NCBI GenBank assembly: GCA_021205005.1
Contig: JAJPYK010000064.1
Location: 1-5,010, forward strand
Direction: 5' to 3'
Length of the DNA stretch: 5,010 nt
DNA from: Paraprevotella sp.
GTDB lineage: Bacteria; Bacteroidota; Bacteroidia; Bacteroidales; Bacteroidaceae
The notes beneath the pieces were generated by a model. It worked only from the letters and a program-made list of their open reading frames with translations. It made no database searches and was not told the DNA's origin. This document shows, piece after piece, positions 1-5,010 of the stretch. The stretch's first letter is position 1. Every line of letters starts with the position of its first letter. The position numbers and the translations under genes are program-made.

Positions 1-135
1 TATCCAAACTCCTTCGGCATGGTCGATTTCCACCACGATACGGTCATCGGGACTTATTGTGATGTCAACCAAAAAGTAATCCTTACCTTCCAGCCATTCG
101 TCTACCAACTTTTTTACAATGCTTCTTTCTATCAT
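1..135 (-). CDS. rimP: Ribosome maturation factor RimP, N-terminal part (truncated by window edge)
   Basis: The minus-strand reading frame starts at ATG (135-133) and stays open to the left edge, giving 45 residues that begin MIERSIVKKLVDEWLEGKDY and continue with FLVDITISPDDRIVVEIDHA and EGVWI. I recognise this as the N-terminal domain of Bacteroidota RimP (DUF150 family): a short helix, then strands around the VDITISPDD and VVEIDHAEG segments. Known family role: RimP binds the 30S subunit and assists late maturation of the small ribosomal subunit in the cytoplasm. In many bacteria rimP is followed by nusA and infB; those would lie beyond the left edge, so that operon is inference. No Shine-Dalgarno sequence is visible, which is usual for this phylum. 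A promoter match (203-234) and a hairpin (163-186) lie upstream. About two thirds of the protein is missing, so the call rests on N-terminal similarity only. Confidence 0.85.
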   Translation of the reverse strand, partial: MIERSIVKKLVDEWLEGKDYFLVDITISPDDRIVVEIDHAEGVWI

Positions 136-162
136 GCGAATACACTTATATTAAATACAAAA

Positions 163-186
163 TGAGGGACTTTGTCAAGCCCCTCA
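163..186 (-). terminator. Hairpin with short U-tract in the rimP leader: terminator or attenuator
   Basis: Read on the minus strand, bases 186-177 (TGAGGGGCTT) pair with 172-163 (AAGTCCCTCA). This gives a 10-bp stem with one G-U wobble and a GACA loop, followed directly by TTTTG. It could end transcripts from the protease and membrane-protein genes, whose last stop codon lies 77 bp upstream at 264-266 and has no better hairpin in between. It also sits about 13 nt after the start site predicted for rimP, so every rimP transcript from that promoter would have to read through it. The U-tract is short and I have not computed a folding energy. Confidence 0.55.
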
Positions 187-202
187 CTTCATCATACGTC
201 TG

Positions 203-234
203 CAAAGATAGGAAAAAACAATAGATCAGCCAAA
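203..234 (-). promoter_or_regulatory. Predicted rimP promoter, Bacteroides type
   Basis: On the minus strand TTTG (234-231) is followed after exactly 20 bp by TATCTTTG (210-203). Both elements match the Bacteroidota housekeeping consensus (-33 TTTG, -7 TAnnTTTG) with normal spacing. The predicted start is around 199-198, which leaves a leader of roughly 63 nt before the rimP ATG. The promoter lies downstream of the membrane-protein stop codon, so rimP can be transcribed independently of that pair of genes. Confidence 0.65.
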
Positions 235-263
235 CGAACCTTTGTTTTTTATTTCAGACTGTT

Positions 264-659
264 TTACTGTTCATCCATTTCCAATTGTCCGTTATGTTCC
301 CGCAACACGATCCGTCCGCCCTTTGAGGGGAGCTGAAACGAACTGACCTCTCCGGAACCGGGACGCATCACCATCAGTAAATTTTCCTTTTCAGGCATGG
401 CCACAGAGACCATCTGCGTATCGGACACCACGCTGCCGCTAAACACCACGCTGTCGTTGATCTGTAACTGCACACTATCGCCCCGAAGACCCTCGGACAG
501 CAGAATATCGTATTTCGTCGCAGGTACGGACGAGGAATGGGGCACCCCGTTCGGGAAACACCACATCCAGAAATCCACCACTACCGCCAACACGACCACA
601 GCCATCAACATGATGCCGATCATGACGGTCCTGTTCGGGTTAGCCCTTCTTCGCTTCAT
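264..659 (-). CDS. Uncharacterised single-pass membrane protein, 131 aa, coupled to the S41 protease
   Basis: I do not recognise a named family. The protein starts with a basic stretch (MKRRRANPNR), followed by one strongly hydrophobic segment at about residues 11-33 ending in DFWMWCF. This should be a signal anchor with the N-terminus in the cytoplasm. Residues from about 48 to 125 would face the periplasm. They are rich in alternating hydrophobic and polar residues (for example SVQLQINDSVVFSGSVV and GGRIVLREHNGQLEMDEQ), which suggests a small beta-rich domain; that fold is inference. There is no lipobox and no catalytic motif I can see. The ATG overlaps the protease stop codon as ATGA (659-656), which fixes the start and suggests translational coupling and shared transcription from the promoter at 2325-2357. 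A role as an accessory or substrate-handling partner of the protease is possible, but nothing in the sequence proves it. Confidence 0.8.
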   Translation of the reverse strand: MKRRRANPNRTVMIGIMLMAVVVLAVVVDFWMWCFPNGVPHSSSVPATKYDILLSEGLRGDSVQLQINDSVVFSGSVVSDTQMVSVAMPEKENLLMVMRPGSGEVSSFQLPSKGGRIVLREHNGQLEMDEQ

Positions 660-2320
660 TTGCCGGACGGCTTCAACAGGTTCTTATAACGAGAGGCATC
701 GCCCAAAAGTTCCAAGGCGGCCTTCACGTCTTTATCATCTTTCAATTGCTGGAGAATCGCGCCCCTGCGGAAATAATAACGACTTACGATATCTCCCTCC
801 AGAATCTGCTTGATCTCCGTTTTGTTCCTCGGACGCTCCAGATCTACCGTCACATCTCCGGACATTTTCTTCGACAAGGCGGCAAATTCGTCTTTGGCCT
901 CATCATAACATCCCTCAAAGCGTGCCGTACGTTCGAGCAGCTTCATCACGTCTTCCGTCCGTCGCTTATAAGTAAAATCACTGGAGGCCACCATTTTTAC
1001 GAACTCGGCATAATCATCGTCAGAAAGCGTAAACTCTCCGGCCGGCGCAATGGTGGGATGCTCGGTGACGAACTTATTGACATATTCCAAAGCCACATCG
1101 GAAGTTCCGGCATCATAAACGATCGAAGGCAGACTGTCAGGCACAAGCACCACATCGGGCTTGATCCCCCCGCCATCTCTCACTTCACGTCCTCCGGCCG
1201 TCCGGAACACATGCGTCAGACTGTCAGGCACCGCTCCGGCAGAACCGTCCGGATTCAGATGACGGTAATCATAAGCCTGAATGCATCGACCGCTGGGAAT
1301 ATAATAACGGCTGGTCGTCACTTTCAAGCTCCCATGATAGGGCACCTCGCGAATCATCTGCACCAATCCCTTGCCATAGGTACGCTCGCCAAGAATCACG
1401 GCCCGAGCCCAATCCTGCAACGAGCCGGACACGATTTCGGCCGATGAAGCCGTAGACCCGTCCACCAACACCACCAAAGGAATTTTCGGATCCAAAGGTT
1501 CATTCTTAGTATAATATTCCGAGTTAACCGAGGCCAACTTACCCTTGGTATACACCACTTTCTGCCCCCGTGGCACGAACAGGTTCGTCACATCCACGGC
1601 TTCGCTCAACGGACCGCCCGGATTCCCGCGGAGATCCATCACCAAGGCCTTGGCACCCTGTTCTTTCAGTTCGATCACGGCCCGGCGCACATCCTGCGAG
1701 CACCCTTCGACAAAACGGTCGAAATAAATATAACCCACACTGTCGGACACCATCCCGTAATAAGGCACGGGCGGCATCGTGATGTTGCGGCGCGTAATCT
1801 TAAAGGATAACGGAGCGGGCACTCCGGTACGCTTCACGGTCAGTTCGAAAGTCGTCCCCGCATCGCCACGCAACAGATTGCTCACATCCTGCGAGTTTTT
1901 TCCTTTCATATCCTTCCCGTCTATCGCCATGATGACATCGCCGGCCTTCACTCCCGCATCCGTAGCGGGACTGTCTTCCCACGGTTCGATGATCATCACC
2001 CGGTCTTCCTTTTTATAATAACGGATCACGGCACCGATACCGGCATACTTTCCGGTGGTCATCTCCTTAAGCTGATCCATATTGTCTTCCGGATAATATT
2101 CCGTAAAGGGATCCACCTGGCGCAACATGGCATCGATACCCCATTCGATCACCGTATCGGCAGAAAGGGTGTCCACATAAAACAGGTCCAACTGCTTATA
2201 AATATCATTGAAGATCTCCAGATTCTTCGAAATCTCGAAATTATGGTTACTGTCCTCCTGGGCTGACGACGGGATCGCCCATGCGGCCAGCAATCCCATG
2301 ACTAATACTGACTTTTTCAT
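656..2320 (-). CDS. S41 family carboxy-terminal processing protease (CtpA/Prc type), secreted
   Basis: The 554-residue protein has an N-terminal signal peptide (MKKS, hydrophobic core 5-16, likely cleavage after SSA at residue 20) with no lipobox cysteine, so it should be periplasmic. A PDZ domain covers about 92-165 (KYAGIGAVIRYY, EDSPATDAGVKAGDVIMAIDG), and the S41 protease core about 185-350. The core contains DLRGNPGG (229-236) and GSTASSAEI (288-296). By alignment with E. coli Prc spacing, Ser292 is the nucleophile, Lys317 in TYGKGLVQ is the general base, and Gln321 is the conserved polar residue, so the active site is intact. DGGGIKPDV (382-390) is typical of the family, and a helical tail follows. 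Family members cleave proteins near their C-termini and act in envelope quality control; the substrate here is unknown. The length is usual for Bacteroidales members. It is the first gene of a two-gene unit, overlapping the membrane-protein gene by 4 bp. Its promoter lies almost on the start codon. Confidence 0.95.
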   Translation of the reverse strand: MKKSVLVMGLLAAWAIPSSAQEDSNHNFEISKNLEIFNDIYKQLDLFYVDTLSADTVIEWGIDAMLRQVDPFTEYYPEDNMDQLKEMTTGKYAGIGAVIRYYKKEDRVMIIEPWEDSPATDAGVKAGDVIMAIDGKDMKGKNSQDVSNLLRGDAGTTFELTVKRTGVPAPLSFKITRRNITMPPVPYYGMVSDSVGYIYFDRFVEGCSQDVRRAVIELKEQGAKALVMDLRGNPGGPLSEAVDVTNLFVPRGQKVVYTKGKLASVNSEYYTKNEPLDPKIPLVVLVDGSTASSAEIVSGSLQDWARAVILGERTYGKGLVQMIREVPYHGSLKVTTSRYYIPSGRCIQAYDYRHLNPDGSAGAVPDSLTHVFRTAGGREVRDGGGIKPDVVLVPDSLPSIVYDAGTSDVALEYVNKFVTEHPTIAPAGEFTLSDDDYAEFVKMVASSDFTYKRRTEDVMKLLERTARFEGCYDEAKDEFAALSKKMSGDVTVDLERPRNKTEIKQILEGDIVSRYYFRRGAILQQLKDDKDVKAALELLGDASRYKNLLKPSGK

Positions 2321-2324
2321 ACCG

Positions 2325-2357
2325 CAAAATTAATCATTTCTGCCATACTCAGCCAAA
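2325..2357 (-). promoter_or_regulatory. Predicted promoter of the S41 protease unit, abutting the start codon
   Basis: On the minus strand TTTG (2357-2354) is followed after 21 bp by TAATTTTG (2332-2325), a full match to the Bacteroidota -33/-7 consensus. The last base of the -7 element is only four bases before the ATG (2320-2318), so the predicted start site falls at about 2321-2320 and the mRNA would be leaderless or nearly so. A 13-bp dyad (2365-2377) lies just upstream of the -33 element. The match is by eye only; a promoter further upstream is not excluded. Confidence 0.5.
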
Positions 2358-2364
2358 ATAAAGC

Positions 2365-2377
2365 GGGAAGTATTCCC
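2365..2377. repeat. Short dyad upstream of the protease promoter
   Basis: GGGAA (2365-2369), a 3-bp centre GTA, and TTCCC (2373-2377) form a perfect 5-bp inverted repeat. It ends 8 bp upstream of the predicted -33 element of the protease promoter, a position where a regulator could bind. A dyad this short can arise by chance, so an operator role is only a suggestion. Confidence 0.25.
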
Positions 2378-2423
2378 TCGCCTTATCATTTTTTCATTTT
2401 TCAGTCACTTTTTTCACCCATTT

Positions 2424-2455
2424 ATTGCACAATTCAAAAAATACCGCTACTTTTG
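2424..2455 (+). promoter_or_regulatory. Predicted tRNA-Asn promoter, Bacteroides type
   Basis: ATTG (2424-2427, three of four matches to TTTG) is followed after 20 bp by TACTTTTG (2448-2455), a full match to the TAnnTTTG element. The predicted start is at about 2459-2460, giving a 5' leader of about 26 nt that RNase P would remove. Upstream lie three T-runs (2389-2394, 2397-2401, 2409-2414). These resemble the A/T-rich upstream tracts of strong stable-RNA promoters, but this is suggestive only. Confidence 0.65.
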
Positions 2456-2485
2456 CATCGCAATTGAGGGAGGGATACCCAAACA

Positions 2486-2559
2486 GCTTCAGTAGCTCAG
2501 TTGGTTAGAGCACCTGACTGTTAATCAGGGGGGCGTTGGTTCAAGCCCATCCTGAAGCG
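2486..2559 (+). tRNA. tRNA-Asn, anticodon GTT
   Basis: A complete 74-nt cloverleaf can be drawn by hand. The acceptor stem is GCTTCAG (2486-2492) with CTGAAGC (2552-2558), and the discriminator is G2559. The D stem is GCTC (2495-2498) with GAGC (2508-2511). The anticodon stem is CCTGA (2513-2517) with TCAGG (2525-2529), and the loop CTGTTAA puts GTT at 2520-2522, which reads the asparagine codons AAC and AAU. The T stem is GTTGG (2535-2539) with CCATC (2547-2551) around the loop TTCAAGC; its second pair is a U-U mismatch (2536 with 2550). CCA is not encoded, so it must be added by CCA-adding enzyme. It is a single tRNA with its own promoter and terminator, divergent from the protease gene and convergent with pnp. 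Confidence 0.95.
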
Positions 2560-2566
2560 CAAAAGA

Positions 2567-2589
2567 GGAGACTTCGCAGTCTCCTTTTT
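2567..2589 (+). terminator. Intrinsic terminator of tRNA-Asn
   Basis: GGAGACT (2567-2573) and AGTCTCC (2578-2584) form a 7-bp perfect stem with a TCGC tetraloop, followed by TTTTT (2585-2589). The stem begins 7 nt after the tRNA ends. A2566 can pair with T2585 to lengthen it, and the run AAAA at 2561-2564 may give some activity in the other direction. Confidence 0.85.
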
Positions 2590-2649
2590 ACGTTTTATCC
2601 TCTCCCCATACCGGATAAACGGCGCATGCATTCGGATCGTATTCCCTCT

Positions 2650-2723
2650 CTGCGGAGCGACCCGAATTTTTCTGCGGAGAAAAATTTCTCAATCTGCGGA
2701 GATTGAATTTTTTTTCTCCGCAG
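2650..2723. repeat. Array of four CTGCGGAG cores at exact 22-bp spacing, last copy inverted
   Basis: The 8-bp near-palindrome CTGCGGAG occurs at 2650-2657, 2672-2679 and 2694-2701, and as its reverse complement CTCCGCAG at 2716-2723. Each start is exactly 22 bp after the previous one. Copies 2 and 3 carry T before and A after the core, as does copy 4 read on the other strand; copy 1 has C after it. Copies 2, 3 and 4 are each extended by flanking bases into small hairpins with 4-nt loops: 9 bp at 2665-2686, 7 bp at 2689-2706, and 7 bp at 2711-2728. The array lies between two transcription terminators in a convergent gap. I do not recognise the element. It could be a REP-like interspersed repeat, a set of protein-binding sites on one DNA face, or a structured RNA remnant. 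Confidence 0.7.
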
Positions 2724-2729
2724 AAAAAT
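2666..2729. repeat. 19-bp perfect inverted repeat enclosing a smaller hairpin
   Basis: Bases 2666-2684 are the exact reverse complement of 2711-2729 (core ATTTTTCTGCGG and its continuation GAGAAAAA). The 26-bp interior contains a second dyad, TCAATCT (2689-2695) with AGATTGA (2700-2706). The arms contain copies 2 and 4 of the 22-bp-period array, so the region can fold either as one long stem or as three small hairpins. Confidence 0.75.
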
Positions 2730-2759
2730 AAACAGGACAGATGAAGGGGCATCTGCTAC

Positions 2760-2795
2760 AAAAAGAAGGCTGCCTGTACGTCACAGGCAGCCTTC
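2760..2795 (-). terminator. Intrinsic terminator of pnp
   Basis: On the minus strand, GAAGGCTGCCTGT (2795-2783) and ACAGGCAGCCTTC (2777-2765) form a perfect 13-bp GC-rich stem with a 5-nt loop, followed by TTTTT (2764-2760). It starts 29 bp after the pnp stop codon. It is the strongest hairpin in the window. Because the stem is followed by CGACTATCTTT on the plus strand rather than a clean T-run, it mainly serves pnp. Confidence 0.9.
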
Positions 2796-2824
2796 CGACT
2801 ATCTTTCAAAATTGATGAAACAAA

Positions 2825-5010
2825 TTATTCGCCTTTCTGTTCCTCTTTGCGCGGACGACGTTCGCGACGCTCCCCTCTTTCGGGACGCTCGCGACGGGCA
2901 GGACGCTCTACATAACCTTCCGGCTTTTCGAGCAACACGCGACGCGACAACTTGAACTTACCGGTCTTCTGGTCGATGTCCACCAGCTTCACCTGAATGT
3001 GGTCGCCCTCTTTCAGTCCGGCCTCTTCTACCGTATCCAGGCGTTTCCAATCAATCTCGGAAATGTGGAGCAGACCGTCGCGACCCGGCATGAATTCCAC
3101 GAATGCACCGTAAGGCATCACACTACGGATCACACCGTCGTAAACCTCGCCCACCTCGGGTACGGCTACGATGGCTTTGATCTTACCCAAAGCGGCATCG
3201 ATCACCTCTTTGTTGGAACCGCTCACTTGTACAACGCCCACACCGTCGGTTTCTTCGATCGTGATGACAGCACCGGTCTCTTCCTGGATTCCCTGGATAA
3301 TTTTTCCGCCCGGGCCGATTACAGCACCGATAAACTCTTTCGGTATCGTAATCTGAACGATGCGAGGAACGTGAGGTTTCAGTTCGGCACGCGGAGCCGG
3401 CATACATTCGATCAGTTTGCCCAGGATATGCTCGCGTCCGGCTTTAGCCTGCATCAGAGCCTTTTCCAGAATTTCATAACTCAAACCGTCGCACTTGATA
3501 TCCATCTGGGTGGCTGTCAGACCGTCGATCGTACCCGTGGTCTTGAAGTCCATGTCGCCCAAGTGGTCCTCATCCCCTAAGATGTCGGACAGCACGGCAT
3601 ATTTCTCTTCGCCCGGATTCTTGATCAAGCCCATGGCAATACCGCTGACAGGCTTCTTCATCGGCACGCCGGCATCCATCAATGCCAGTGTTCCGGCACA
3701 CACTGTGGCCATGGAAGAAGAACCGTTGGACTCCAATATGTCGGAAACGACACGCACCGTATAGGGGAACTCGGCGGGAATCTGTCCCTTCAATCCACGC
3801 CATGCCAGATGGCCGTGGCCGATTTCACGACGGCCTACGCCGCGTTGGGCTTTTGCCTCGCCCGTGGAGAACGGGGGGAAGTTATAATGTAAAAGGAAAC
3901 GCATCTTGCTCTGGTCGAGCACATCGTCTACCGTCTTCTCGTCCAATTTCGTACCAAGGGTACAAGTGGACAATGACTGGGTTTCGCCGCGGGTAAAGAT
4001 GGCCGAACCGTGAGGGCCGGGCAGCGGGCTGACCTCGCACCAGATCGGACGGATGTCGGTCGTAGCGCGGCCGTCGAGACGCTTGCCCTCGTCAAGCACG
4101 CAACGGCGCATGGCGTCGCGCTCCACGTCATGGTAATAACGCTCGATCATGGCGTTCTTCTCGGCCAATTCGTCTTCCGACAAATCGGCGTGAGCCTCGG
4201 CATAAGCCAGCTTGAAATTTTCGCGCACCTCGAGGAAAGCGTCCTCGCGGGCGTGCTTGTCGCGATTGCCTTCTTGAGCGATGCGGTAAGCGGCGTCGTA
4301 GCAAGCTTTCTTCACGTCCTCGCGCAGGTCTTCATCGTTCACCTCATGGCAGTATTCGCGTTTTACGTCCTTGCCGGTCTCCTTCTCCAATTCTTTCTGC
4401 AAGCGACACATCGGTTTGATCGCCTCGTGAGCCACCTTGAGGGCATCCAGCAAGTCGCGTTCGGTCACTTCCTTCATCTCGCCTTCCACCATCATGATGT
4501 TCTCTTCCGTGGCACCCACCATAATGTCCATATCGGCCTGTTCCAATTGAGCGAACGTGGGATTTACCACGAACTCGCCGTTGACACGCGCCACGCGCAC
4601 TTCCGAAATCGGGCCGTCAAAAGGTATATCAGAAACTGCCAAGGCCGCAGAGGCGGCAAAGCCGGCCAACGCATCGGGCATGTCTACTCCATCGGCAGAA
4701 TACAAAATCACATTGACATAAACTTCTGCGTGATAATTGCTGGGGAACAAGGGACGCAAAGCACGGTCCACCAGACGGCAAGTCAGGATCTCGCTGTCCG
4801 AAGCCTTACCTTCACGCTTGGTAAAACCTCCGGGGAAACGTCCGGCAGCTGAAAATTTTTCCCTGTACTCTACCTGTAAAGGCATAAAATCTGTTCCGGG
4901 AACGGCATCTTTGGCGGAACAAACAGTGGCCAAGAGCATCGTGTTGCACATCGTAAGCATTACGGCTCCATCGGCTTGCTTGGCCAATTCCCAGGTAACT
5001 ATGCTTATGG
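2825..5010 (-). CDS. pnp: Polyribonucleotide nucleotidyltransferase (PNPase), 5' end beyond the window
   Basis: The frame is open from the TAA at 2827-2825 to the right edge. Numbering from Leu (TTG, 4987-4985) as residue 1, the order is: first RNase PH domain (about 1-140, with [16 protein letters not shown] at 45-60); helical linker (about 145-290); second RNase PH domain (about 300-530) with the phosphate-binding SSS at 423-425 and [12 protein letters not shown] at 471-482. Asp474, Asp480 and Lys482 correspond to the E. coli metal-site residues Asp486, Asp492 and Lys494. A KH domain (about 545-605, GPGG at 558-561), an S1 domain (about 613-683) and an Arg/Glu-rich tail (687-720) follow. 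PNPase degrades RNA 3' to 5' with phosphate as a homotrimer in the cytoplasm. All catalytic and RNA-binding parts are intact. The TTG is an internal leucine, not a start: the frame continues upstream and roughly 15 N-terminal residues are missing. Residues just upstream look atypical. Confidence 0.97.
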   Translation of the reverse strand, partial: ISIVTWELAKQADGAVMLTMCNTMLLATVCSAKDAVPGTDFMPLQVEYREKFSAAGRFPGGFTKREGKASDSEILTCRLVDRALRPLFPSNYHAEVYVNVILYSADGVDMPDALAGFAASAALAVSDIPFDGPISEVRVARVNGEFVVNPTFAQLEQADMDIMVGATEENIMMVEGEMKEVTERDLLDALKVAHEAIKPMCRLQKELEKETGKDVKREYCHEVNDEDLREDVKKACYDAAYRIAQEGNRDKHAREDAFLEVRENFKLAYAEAHADLSEDELAEKNAMIERYYHDVERDAMRRCVLDEGKRLDGRATTDIRPIWCEVSPLPGPHGSAIFTRGETQSLSTCTLGTKLDEKTVDDVLDQSKMRFLLHYNFPPFSTGEAKAQRGVGRREIGHGHLAWRGLKGQIPAEFPYTVRVVSDILESNGSSSMATVCAGTLALMDAGVPMKKPVSGIAMGLIKNPGEEKYAVLSDILGDEDHLGDMDFKTTGTIDGLTATQMDIKCDGLSYEILEKALMQAKAGREHILGKLIECMPAPRAELKPHVPRIVQITIPKEFIGAVIGPGGKIIQGIQEETGAVITIEETDGVGVVQVSGSNKEVIDAALGKIKAIVAVPEVGEVYDGVIRSVMPYGAFVEFMPGRDGLLHISEIDWKRLDTVEEAGLKEGDHIQVKLVDIDQKTGKFKLSRRVLLEKPEGYVERPARRERPERGERRERRPRKEEQKGE

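Noticed and set aside
746..1447. 233-codon open frame on the plus strand inside the S41 protease gene
   Set aside because: It is antisense to the protease C-terminal half, shows no recognisable domain, and is best explained by codon bias of the real gene.
2486..2559. tRNA-Asn as an integration site of a mobile element
   Set aside because: No integrase gene and no second copy of the tRNA 3' end occur in the window; the flanking genes are housekeeping genes.
2650..2723. CRISPR array
   Set aside because: The repeat core is only 8 bp with 14-bp spacers and the last copy is inverted. CRISPR repeats are much longer and all in one orientation, and no cas gene is present.
2741..2785. Very short plus-strand frame starting at ATG 2741 (about 14 codons)
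   Set aside because: It runs straight through the pnp terminator stem, has no promoter, and is too short to support.
2999..3580. 193-codon plus-strand open frame antisense to the KH/S1 part of pnp
   Set aside because: It is a shadow frame of conserved coding sequence with no recognisable protein features.
4010..4852. 280-codon open frame on the plus strand inside pnp
   Set aside because: It is fully antisense to a well-conserved PNPase coding region. Its product is rich in His, Val and Leu as expected from reverse reading of that gene, shows no family motif, and has no promoter match before it.
4985..4987. TTG as the start codon of pnp
   Set aside because: The frame stays open upstream to the window edge, and PNPase normally has further N-terminal residues before the LAKQ segment, so this is an internal leucine.

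Overview
The window looks like an ordinary chromosomal segment from a member of the Bacteroidota, most likely order Bacteroidales. The evidence is the close Bacteroidales-type protein sequences (PNPase, RimP, the S41 protease), the lack of Shine-Dalgarno sequences, and promoters that fit the Bacteroides consensus (TTTG at -33, about 20 bp, then TAnnTTTG at -7). I cannot place the genus. Base composition is mixed, without an obvious foreign island.

Layout, left to right. The first 45 codons of rimP run off the left edge on the minus strand. Next comes a 128-bp gap holding a good rimP promoter and a hairpin inside its predicted leader. A two-gene minus-strand unit follows: a secreted S41 carboxy-terminal processing protease (656-2320), then an uncharacterised 131-residue single-pass membrane protein (264-659) that overlaps it by ATGA. 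A divergent intergenic region (2321-2485) carries a minus-strand promoter for the protease and a plus-strand promoter for tRNA-Asn(GTT) (2486-2559), which ends in a clear intrinsic terminator. The convergent gap 2590-2824 holds an unusual array of four 8-bp near-palindromic cores spaced exactly 22 bp apart, with the last one inverted, and then the terminator of pnp. The rest (2825-5010) is pnp, cut at its 5' end by the window edge.

Functionally these are housekeeping genes: ribosome maturation (rimP), translation (tRNA-Asn), RNA turnover (PNPase) and envelope proteolysis (S41 protease plus coupled membrane protein). I found no defence, mobile or biosynthetic system. The items most worth a second look are the 22-bp-period array between the tRNA and pnp, the terminator-like hairpin in the rimP leader, the possibly leaderless protease mRNA, the uncharacterised membrane protein coupled to the protease, and the odd residues at the extreme right edge of pnp.
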